From positions 1 through 12,173 of the forward strand of contig SEEY01000052.1 of NCBI GenBank assembly GCA_004211235.1: a DNA stretch of 12,173 nt, written 5' to 3'. Numbering within the stretch: position 1 is the stretch's first letter; each line of letters starts with the position of its first letter. Below are positions 5,807-12,173 of the stretch, piece by piece. The DNA is from Rubrivivax sp. (GTDB lineage: Bacteria > Pseudomonadota > Gammaproteobacteria > Burkholderiales > Burkholderiaceae). Under the pieces are notes generated by a model. It was not told the origin of the DNA and ran no database searches. It worked only from the letters and a program-made list of their open reading frames with translations. The position numbers and the translations under genes were made by a program.

Positions 5807-7678
5807 ATGTGCGGCATCGTCGGCGCGGTCAGTCAACGCAACATCGTCCCCATCCTCGTCGAGGGTCTGAAGCGGCTGGAGTACCGCGGCTATGACTCCT
5901 GCGGCGTGGCCGTGCACCAAGACGGCGGCCTGAAGCGCGCCCGCAGCACCTCGCGCGTGGCGGAACTGCAGCACCAGGCGGAGCACGACGGCATTGCCGC
6001 CGGCACCGGCATCGCCCACACGCGCTGGGCGACGCACGGCGCGCCGGCCGTGCACAACGCGCATCCGCACTTCTCGGTCGGCCCCAACACCGACACGGGC
6101 GGCTTGAGCCAATCGGTCGGGCGGGTGGCCCTTGTCCACAACGGCATCATCGAGAACCACGATGAGCTGCGCGCGGAGCTCAAGGCCCGCGGCTACGTGT
6201 TCCACAGCCAGACCGACACCGAGGTCATCGCCCACCTCATCGATCACCTCTACAGCGGCGACCTGCTCGACGCCGTGCAGCAGGCTTTGCCGCGCCTGAA
6301 GGGCGCCTATGCCGTGGCGGTGTTTTGCCGTGACGAGCCGCACCGCGTCGTCGCTGCCCGCGAGGGCTCGCCGCTGGTGCTGGGCGTGGGCGAGGGCGAG
6401 AACTTCGTCGCGTCGGACGCGATGGCCTTGGCCGGCGTGACCAACCAGATCGTCTATCTGGAAGAGGGCGACGTCGTCGACCTTCAGCTGGGCCGCTACT
6501 GGCTCAGCCAGCTCGACACGACGACCGGCCGCTACCGCGCCGTCGAGCGCGAAGTGCGGACCGTGCATGCCCACAGCGGCGCGGCCGAGCTGGGCCCCTA
6601 CCGCCACTACATGCAGAAGGAAATCTTCGAGCAGCCCACGGCCATCGCCAACACGCTCGAAGCCATCACCAGCATCACGCCCGAGCTGTTTGGCGACGGT
6701 GCCTACCGCGTCTTCAAGGAGATCGACAACGTCCTCATCCTGGCCTGCGGCACGAGCTTCTATTCCGGCTCCACCGCCAAGTACTGGCTCGAGAGCATCG
6801 CCAAGATCCCGACGTCGGTCGAGATCGCCAGCGAGTACCGCTACCGCGAGAGCGTGCCCAACCCGCGCACGCTGGTCGTCACGATCAGCCAGAGCGGCGA
6901 GACGGCCGACACCCTCGCCGCGCTCAAGCATGCCCGCGCCCAGGGCATGCCGCACACGCTGACCATCTGCAACGTGGCCACCAGCGCCATGGTGCGCGAA
7001 TGCGAGCTGGCCTACATCACCCGCGCCGGCGCCGAGATCGGCGTGGCGTCCACCAAGGCCTTCACGACCCAGCTCGTGGGCTTGTTCCTGCTGACGCTGG
7101 CGCTGGCGCAGACGCGCGGCCACCTCAGCGAAGACGAGGAGGCCCGGCATCTGAAGGACCTGCGCCATCTGCCCGTGGCCGTGCAGGCCGTGCTGGCGCT
7201 GGAGCCGCAGGTCATCGCCTGGAGCGAGGAATTCGCGCGCAAGGAAAACGCGCTCTTCCTCGGCCGCGGCCTGCATTATCCGATCGCGCTCGAAGGGGCG
7301 CTCAAGCTCAAGGAGATCACCTACATCCACGCCGAGGCCTATCCGGCGGGTGAACTCAAGCACGGCCCGCTGGCGCTGGTGACGGCCGAGATGCCGGTGG
7401 TGACGGTGGCGCCCAACGATGCGCTGCTGGAAAAGCTCAAGAGCAACATGCAGGAAGTCCGCGCCCGCGGCGGCCAGCTCTATGTATTTGCCGATGGCGA
7501 CACGGCCATCGAAAGCGAAGCCGGCCTGCACGTCATCCGCATGCCCGAGCACTACGGCGCGCTGTCGCCCATCCTCCACGTCGTGCCGTTGCAGCTGCTG
7601 GCGTATCACACGGCCTGCGCGCGCGGGACCGACGTGGACAAGCCTCGCAATCTGGCCAAGTCGGTCACGGTCGAATAG
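5807..7678 (+). CDS. glmS: Glutamine--fructose-6-phosphate aminotransferase (isomerizing)
   Basis: A 623-residue cytoplasmic enzyme that makes glucosamine-6-phosphate from fructose-6-phosphate and glutamine, the first step to UDP-GlcNAc for peptidoglycan and LPS. The N-terminal class II glutaminase domain (about 1-235) starts MCGIVGA, with Cys2 as nucleophile after Met removal, and has HTRWATHG and HNGIIENH. The two SIS sugar-phosphate domains follow: the first has [22 protein letters not shown] and [12 protein letters not shown]; the second has [20 protein letters not shown] and [10 protein letters not shown]. It ends [13 protein letters not shown], the conserved family terminus. Compared with E. 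coli GlmS (609 residues) it has about 13 extra residues between NAHPHFS and ALVHNG in the glutaminase domain. It is divergent from an Lrp-type regulator and converges with the cyclase gene 9 bp after its stop. No glmS ribozyme is expected or seen. Confidence 0.98.
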   Translation: MCGIVGAVSQRNIVPILVEGLKRLEYRGYDSCGVAVHQDGGLKRARSTSRVAELQHQAEHDGIAAGTGIAHTRWATHGAPAVHNAHPHFSVGPNTDTGGLSQSVGRVALVHNGIIENHDELRAELKARGYVFHSQTDTEVIAHLIDHLYSGDLLDAVQQALPRLKGAYAVAVFCRDEPHRVVAAREGSPLVLGVGEGENFVASDAMALAGVTNQIVYLEEGDVVDLQLGRYWLSQLDTTTGRYRAVEREVRTVHAHSGAAELGPYRHYMQKEIFEQPTAIANTLEAITSITPELFGDGAYRVFKEIDNVLILACGTSFYSGSTAKYWLESIAKIPTSVEIASEYRYRESVPNPRTLVVTISQSGETADTLAALKHARAQGMPHTLTICNVATSAMVRECELAYITRAGAEIGVASTKAFTTQLVGLFLLTLALAQTRGHLSEDEEARHLKDLRHLPVAVQAVLALEPQVIAWSEEFARKENALFLGRGLHYPIALEGALKLKEITYIHAEAYPAGELKHGPLALVTAEMPVVTVAPNDALLEKLKSNMQEVRARGGQLYVFADGDTAIESEAGLHVIRMPEHYGALSPILHVVPLQLLAYHTACARGTDVDKPRNLAKSVTVE

Positions 7679-7692
7679 CCAGCGCGGCTATT
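7674..7692. terminator. Hairpin spanning both convergent stop codons (weak bidirectional terminator)
   Basis: AATAGCC (7674-7680) and GGCTATT (7686-7692) form a perfect 7-bp stem with a 5-base loop. The left arm contains the glmS stop TAG (7676-7678), and the right arm contains the cyclase stop on the other strand (7688-7690). The plus strand continues TCCCGC and the minus strand CGACCG, so the T-tracts are very short and termination would be weak or would need Rho. The only DNA between the two genes is 9 bp. Confidence 0.5.
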
Positions 7693-9844
7693 TCCCGCGC
7701 AACTCGATCGCATCGCCGTTCTGGCCGGCCCGCAGCCGGGCCACATGCAGACTGACGAGCGGGTCGCTTGGCCGGGCAGTGCTCAGCGCCTCGAACGCGG
7801 CGAGTGCCTGGCTGCTTTCCGCGCGCATCAGGTCGAAGGCCTGCCGGTACTCGACATCGACATCGATGTCGGCAGCCGCTTCGCCCACGGTTCCGGCCAT
7901 CGGCTCGTACGTCATCAGGAAGCTGGCGCGGCCGGCCAGGCGCAGCCGGCCGATGGGCCGCGCCGCCGCGCCGGGGCAGCCCGCCAGCGTCGCCTCGGAC
8001 ACGCAGATCAGCGTGCCCAGCTGCTTGTTGGCGCTTTCCAGCCGGGCCGCGGTGTTGACCGGATCACCCAGCGCGCGGTAGTCGAAGATGGCCTCGCCGC
8101 CGAAATTGCCGACCGTCACTTCGCCGGTGTGCACGCCGATGCGCGTCTCGGAAAAGGTGATGCCCTGACGCGCGAGATCGTCGACATAACGTCGTGAGAA
8201 GGCGTGCATCTGCAGCGCGCAGCGCAGGGCCCGCTGTTCATGGTCCTTCTGCTCGACCGGCGCGGAGAACATGATGGCCACGGCGTCGCCGACGATGCGG
8301 TCCAGCGTGCCGTCGTGTTCGAAGGCGATGGCGATCATGCGGTCCAGATAGCCGTTGACCAGGCCCACGGCCGTCGCCGGGTCCATGCTTTCCATCAGCG
8401 TCGTGAAGCCGGCCAGGTCGGTGAAGACGAAGCTGCAGCGCTGGCGCCGGCCTTCCAGCACCAGCGCGTCGGGGTGGGTGATCAGGTAGTCGACGAGATT
8501 GGGTGAGACGTAACGCGAGAACGTCTGCTTCATCCAGCGCTGCCGGCGCTCGCTCTGCAGGTACCGGGCCACCGTGGTGGGAATGAACACGAGAGCCATG
8601 GCCAGCATCGGCGTGACTGGATCGACCAGCAAGCCGCCGCGCGTGAATGCGGTCCATGCCGCGAGACCGATGGCGCCGGCCAATGCGACGAACCCGGCCG
8701 ACGAGACCGCGGCGCTGCGCTTGATCGCCAGAAGGCCGACGAGCGCGCCGCCGAGTAGCATGGCGATCCACTCGACCGCCGGCGTCCAGCCCGGACGGTC
8801 GAGGTGTTGGCCGGTCAGCACCTGTTCCAGTGCCTGGGCATGGACTTCGACACCGGCAATCAGGCCGCCCAATGGGCTGAAGCGCAGATCCATCAGCCCC
8901 TGGGCCGAGGTGCCCACAAGCACGACCCGGCCCTTGAGCTGCTGCGCCGGCACCTTGCCCTCGAGCACCTTCCAGGCAGGGATGTAGCGGCCCGCCTGCG
9001 GTAGCGCGTAGTGCACCCAGAGCGAAGCGCTGGCGTCCGTGGCGATGACCCGCTCGCCGATGCGCACGTCGATGACGCCGCCGTTGTCGCCCTCGCTGCG
9101 GAGGGTGTAGTGGCTGACGCCTGCGGCCAGCCGCAGTGCCTCGGCGGTCAGCGACGGCACCAGGCGCCCGTCGAGATTGAGCACAAGCGGGACCTGGCGG
9201 ACGACGCCGTCGACGTCGGGGATGAAGGTCATCGCGCCCTGGCCGGCGGCGGCCTGTTGCAGCTCAGGCAGGTTGGCGACGCTGGTGGCGAACGTGTGCA
9301 GGAACGGCGCCGGGTCGCCGCCCATTGGGAAGTAGCCGGCCTTCAGCTGCAGCCCGTCGTCGTTCGGGTCTCTGCCGGCCGCCTCGCCGGCGCGCGTGTC
9401 CATGCCAAAGCCGAGCACGACCTTGGCCCGAGCCAGCGTGCGGGCGAGGTCGGCATCGGTGCTCGACCCGAGGCCCGGCCCCACGGCGGCAGGCGTGCTG
9501 CCATCACGTTCCGCAAACAGCACGTCCACGGCAATCGACGCCGGCTCGCCGTTCGCGATGGCGGCCAGCAGCCGCGCCACCTGGTCCCGCGGCCACGGCC
9601 ACTGGCCGACGCGGCGCAGGCTCTCGTCATCGATGTCGACGATGCGGACCGGCGGATCGGCGTAGGGCCGGGGGTGCCAGCGCTGGAACTGGTCGAAGGT
9701 GGCGTTGCGCAGGCCGCGCAGCGCCGGTGGGTCCATCCAGGACGTGCCCAAGGCCAGCAGCAGCGCCGCGACCGGAACCGCCCACGTCCAGTTCCATGAG
9801 CGGGCCCGGTGCGGCGGCGGCGCCTCAGCCGCGGGCGCCTGCAT
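7688..9844 (-). CDS. CHASE2-domain class III adenylate/guanylate cyclase, membrane-bound
   Basis: A 718-residue predicted sensor cyclase. One transmembrane helix (about residues 19-36) leads into an extracytoplasmic CHASE2 domain (about 40-350; VRIVDIDDESLRRVGQWPWPR is typical). Three more helices (about 358-378, 383-403, 408-428) lead to a cytoplasmic class III cyclase domain (about 468-640). The metal-binding Asp residues are Asp476 (FTDLAGF) and Asp520 (IVGDAVA). The transition-state residues Asn597 and Arg601 (PVNTAARLE) are present. The two positions that usually select the base are Arg516 (in DRIVGD, normally Lys) and Arg590 (in YRALGD, normally Asp or Thr), so ATP versus GTP use cannot be assumed. 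No strong Shine-Dalgarno site precedes ATG 9844, but this start gives a complete first helix. It lies 44 bp after the HD-GYP gene, probably in the same operon, and converges on glmS. The ligand of the CHASE2 domain is unknown. Confidence 0.92.
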   Translation of the reverse strand: MQAPAAEAPPPHRARSWNWTWAVPVAALLLALGTSWMDPPALRGLRNATFDQFQRWHPRPYADPPVRIVDIDDESLRRVGQWPWPRDQVARLLAAIANGEPASIAVDVLFAERDGSTPAAVGPGLGSSTDADLARTLARAKVVLGFGMDTRAGEAAGRDPNDDGLQLKAGYFPMGGDPAPFLHTFATSVANLPELQQAAAGQGAMTFIPDVDGVVRQVPLVLNLDGRLVPSLTAEALRLAAGVSHYTLRSEGDNGGVIDVRIGERVIATDASASLWVHYALPQAGRYIPAWKVLEGKVPAQQLKGRVVLVGTSAQGLMDLRFSPLGGLIAGVEVHAQALEQVLTGQHLDRPGWTPAVEWIAMLLGGALVGLLAIKRSAAVSSAGFVALAGAIGLAAWTAFTRGGLLVDPVTPMLAMALVFIPTTVARYLQSERRQRWMKQTFSRYVSPNLVDYLITHPDALVLEGRRQRCSFVFTDLAGFTTLMESMDPATAVGLVNGYLDRMIAIAFEHDGTLDRIVGDAVAIMFSAPVEQKDHEQRALRCALQMHAFSRRYVDDLARQGITFSETRIGVHTGEVTVGNFGGEAIFDYRALGDPVNTAARLESANKQLGTLICVSEATLAGCPGAAARPIGRLRLAGRASFLMTYEPMAGTVGEAAADIDVDVEYRQAFDLMRAESSQALAAFEALSTARPSDPLVSLHVARLRAGQNGDAIELRGK

Positions 9845-9888
9845 GCCAGCCGCAGTCCGGTGCCGCGCGCATGGCGCCGGGCAGGGTG

Positions 9889-12105
9889 TCAGCCATGCGC
9901 TGCCAGCGCGTAGAACGGCGTCGGGTCGCTGACGTCGATCTGCTCGGCGCCCAGGTGCCGCTGCGCAAACTCCAGGTAGACGCCGGCCCGCAGGAAGAGG
10001 TTGTAGATGTCCGCGTCGATGTGCGTGCCGGCCATGCGCTGCATGACGGCCAGTGCCTGCGACAGCGTCTTGGGCTTCTTGTAGGGCCGGTCCGCCGCGG
10101 TGAGGGCTTCGAAGATGTCCGCGACCGCCATGATCCGGCTCGGCACGGACAGCTGCTCCGGGCCGAGCCGGCGGGGGTAGCCCTGGCCGTCCATGCGCTC
10201 ATGGTGGGTGCCCGCGTACTCGGGCACGCGCCGCAGGTGCTTGGGGAAGGGCATGCGCTCCAGCATCATCACCGTGTGCACCATGTGCTCGTTGATCTTG
10301 TAGCGCTCCTCGGCCGTCAGCGTGCCGCTGCGCACCGACAGGTTGTACAGCTCGCCGCGGTTGTAGAGATGCTCGGGCACGGCCATGCGGAAGCCGAACG
10401 CCGGGTCGGGGCGGTCGACGTCGGCGCGCGGCACGATGTCGCGCGGTCGGTCGGCCAGCAGCGGTTCGCTGCAGGGCGGCGCCTGCACGGGCTCGTCCGC
10501 CCGGCTGGCCAGTTCGCCTGCCGACAGGCCGAGGCGGTCGTCGAAATGCCGCGTCCAGCGTTGCGCGCCGATGCGCGCCAGCGTGTTGATCGCGTCGTCG
10601 GTCATCGGCGCTTCGCCGACGTTGCAATGGGCCACGAACGCGAAGTCCTGCTGCAGCTGCGCCAGCGCTGCGCGATGGGCGGCGTCATCCGCCTGGCTCC
10701 ACGTGCCGGCGATCTGCGCCTGCAGTCGCGCAATCTCGAGATCCCTGTTCAGCACCTCGAAGCGCATCCGCACTTCGTGGATGCGGTTGTGGATGGTCTC
10801 GAGCTTGGTGGCCTTGTCGATGACGAATTCCGGCGTCGTCACCTTGCCGCAGTCATGCAGCCAGGCGCCGATGCGGAACTCCTCCCACTCGCGCTCGGAG
10901 CGGAAGGCGAAATGCTGCAGCGGCCCCTCGCTGGTGTCGCAGGCGGCCTGCGCCAGGCGCATCGCCAGGTCCGGCACGCGCTCGCAATGCCGGCCGGTGT
11001 GAGGGCTCTTGGCGTCGATGGTGGTTGCCAGCACGCGGATCAGGCTCTCGGTGAGCTGCTGCTGCGCCGCGACGAGCTCCATGTTGTCGAGCGCCACCGC
11101 GGCCTGCGCCGCCAGCGCTTCCACCAGCGCCCCGGCCTCGGGGTCGAAGGGCACGATGGCGCCGGTGAAGGGGTCGATCGCGTTCATGAACTGCAGCACG
11201 CCGATCGGCGCGCCGCCGCGCGGGGCGATCGGCACCGTCAGCATCGACACCGTGCGGTAGCTGCTCGCCTCGTCGAAGGCGCGCGTGCCGCTCAGGTCGA
11301 AGCGCGTCTCGGTGTAGACGTCGTCGATGCGCACCGAGCAGTTGTGCAGCGCCGTGTAGACCGACACGTAGTTTTCGTTGGGCCGGCCGGTCTGCGGGTC
11401 ATGCAGCGGGATCTCCTCGGCGGGCAGCGGGTCGCTGCGGGTGCGGCGCTCGAAGCGGAGCGTGCCCTGGTCGGTGACCATGAACATCGTGCCGCCGTCG
11501 CAGTTCAGCAAGTGCCGCCCCTCCGCCAGCAGTTGCTCCAGCAGGGCCGTGCGGTCACGGCTCATCGACATGGCGATGCAGGTCTCGATCAGGCCGTTGA
11601 GCCGCATCGAGCGCGAGGAGAGCTCCGCACCGAAGCGGTTGTGCTCCGCGGCGCTCTTGCGGCGCAGGCGGCGCAGCTCGGCCAGCGTGGACAGGCGCCG
11701 GCCGACGTCGGCAATGTCCGCGGGGCAGTTGATCCAGTCGCTCGCGCCGGCGTCGAAGGCCCGCTGCTGGATGTCGCCTGTCGCCTGCGCAGCGAGGATG
11801 ACGATGGGCAGCACCGTAGCCGGGTAGCGAGCGCGCATCGCCGCCGCCAGCGTGATGGCGTCGTCGAGCGTGGCTTGGGCGTCCAGGAGCACGACGTCCC
11901 AGTCGCCGCGGTCTACCTGCGCGAGGGCTTCCGATGCCGGGCAGTCGCGAACGACCAGGCGGGCGCGACGCAGGCCGTCAATGACGTCCTGGCTGGCCTG
12001 CGGCGAAGGGCCGCGGACGACCAGCACACCACCGGCCGCGGTCGAGAAGTCCGGGCTGAAAGGGCCGGAGGTCGGGGGCATGCGGTCCAGGCCGGACGAG
12101 TTCAT
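9889..12105 (-). CDS. Receiver-like/GAF/HD-GYP phosphodiesterase
   Basis: A 738-residue cytoplasmic signalling protein (numbering from ATG 12105). A receiver-like domain (about 25-145) keeps an Asp in VVLLDAQ but lacks the acidic pair after its first strand (GVLVVRGPS) and has WINCPAD where receivers have a conserved Lys before Pro; it is probably not phosphorylated normally. A GAF domain (about 165-345; LLNCDGGTMFMV and IGVLQFMNAIDPF) follows. The HD-GYP domain (about 350-720) has HTGRHCERV, His417-Asp418 (WLHDCGK), His607 and His610 (NEHMVHT), His634-His635 (THHERMDGQ) and Gly642-Tyr643-Pro644, so metal-binding and signature residues are intact and c-di-GMP hydrolysis is predicted. About 160 extra residues separate the HDxGK motif from the next His. 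A GTG at 12114, directly after the preceding stop, would add three residues; ATG 12105 is preferred because neither has a good Shine-Dalgarno site. It precedes the cyclase gene by 44 bp. Confidence 0.93.
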   Translation of the reverse strand: MNSSGLDRMPPTSGPFSPDFSTAAGGVLVVRGPSPQASQDVIDGLRRARLVVRDCPASEALAQVDRGDWDVVLLDAQATLDDAITLAAAMRARYPATVLPIVILAAQATGDIQQRAFDAGASDWINCPADIADVGRRLSTLAELRRLRRKSAAEHNRFGAELSSRSMRLNGLIETCIAMSMSRDRTALLEQLLAEGRHLLNCDGGTMFMVTDQGTLRFERRTRSDPLPAEEIPLHDPQTGRPNENYVSVYTALHNCSVRIDDVYTETRFDLSGTRAFDEASSYRTVSMLTVPIAPRGGAPIGVLQFMNAIDPFTGAIVPFDPEAGALVEALAAQAAVALDNMELVAAQQQLTESLIRVLATTIDAKSPHTGRHCERVPDLAMRLAQAACDTSEGPLQHFAFRSEREWEEFRIGAWLHDCGKVTTPEFVIDKATKLETIHNRIHEVRMRFEVLNRDLEIARLQAQIAGTWSQADDAAHRAALAQLQQDFAFVAHCNVGEAPMTDDAINTLARIGAQRWTRHFDDRLGLSAGELASRADEPVQAPPCSEPLLADRPRDIVPRADVDRPDPAFGFRMAVPEHLYNRGELYNLSVRSGTLTAEERYKINEHMVHTVMMLERMPFPKHLRRVPEYAGTHHERMDGQGYPRRLGPEQLSVPSRIMAVADIFEALTAADRPYKKPKTLSQALAVMQRMAGTHIDADIYNLFLRAGVYLEFAQRHLGAEQIDVSDPTPFYALAAHG

Positions 12106-12114
12106 GAACGTCAC

Positions 12115-12173
12115 TCAGCGCTTGAAGACGATGACGCCCGACACGTTGCCCAGGCGGCTGTCGAACCCGTAGA
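12115..12173 (-). CDS. C-terminal end of an unidentified protein (partial)
   Basis: Reading the minus strand from the window edge gives an open frame of 18 codons, YGFDSRLGNVSGVIVFKR, ending in TGA at 12115-12117. The HD-GYP gene starts 0-9 bases after this stop, depending on start codon, so this is very likely the preceding gene of the same operon. The tail looks like one or two beta strands with a basic end, but it is too short for me to name a family. The frame could in principle be fortuitous; the tight spacing is the main support. Confidence 0.5.
   Translation of the reverse strand, partial: YGFDSRLGNVSGVIVFKR

Noticed and set aside
5789..7609. 606-codon open frame on the minus strand opposite glmS
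   Set aside because: glmS is certain on the plus strand. The antisense product is a low-complexity His/Gly/Ala/Val/Arg mix typical of a shadow frame.
12106..12114. GTG 12114 as start of the HD-GYP gene
   Set aside because: It directly abuts the preceding stop with no Shine-Dalgarno site and adds only three residues. ATG 12105 is slightly better, though the GTG cannot be excluded.

Overview
The window looks like ordinary chromosome from a GC-rich betaproteobacterium, most likely of the order Burkholderiales and perhaps the Rubrivivax/Leptothrix/Roseateles group. Reasons are the base composition (about 70% GC where I counted), the dapF-DUF484-xerC order at the left end, the AsnC-type regulator divergent from glmS, and a GC-rich hairpin element of a kind I associate with these families. 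The placement rests on recognition, not on a search. No CRISPR array, tRNA, rRNA, transposase or prophage gene was seen.

Left part (1-4456, plus strand): the last codons of dapF, a DUF484 protein, the XerC recombinase, a 506-residue secreted, glycine-rich, probably outer-membrane beta-barrel protein, and the 23S rRNA methyltransferase RlmI. The first three genes overlap by 4 bp and the fourth follows xerC by 7 bp, so they look like one translationally coupled operon. RlmI comes after an 82-bp gap holding the GC-rich hairpin element.

Middle part (4457-7687): a factor-independent terminator lies between rlmI and a convergent small DUF2846-type lipoprotein gene of lower GC. Upstream of that, also on the minus strand, is an Lrp/AsnC-family regulator. 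It is divergent from glmS, which makes glucosamine-6-phosphate for peptidoglycan and LPS. The shared lrp-glmS intergenic region is AT-rich for this genome and carries three similar TGAA/TTTT boxes plus a palindrome over the regulator's start codon.

Right part (7688-12173, minus strand): a signalling operon. Its first gene is cut by the window end. The second encodes a protein with a degenerate receiver, a GAF domain and an HD-GYP phosphodiesterase domain. The third is a membrane-bound CHASE2 class III nucleotide cyclase, which converges on glmS with only 9 bp between stop codons; one hairpin contains both stops. Pairing a predicted c-di-GMP phosphodiesterase with a predicted cyclic-nucleotide cyclase is the most interesting biology here, especially because the cyclase has Arg at both positions that normally select the purine base.

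Nothing in the window is clearly a new kind of system. The best leads are the cyclase active-site substitutions, the HD-GYP/cyclase pairing, the triplicated barrel-like protein, and the compact regulatory DNA around glmS.
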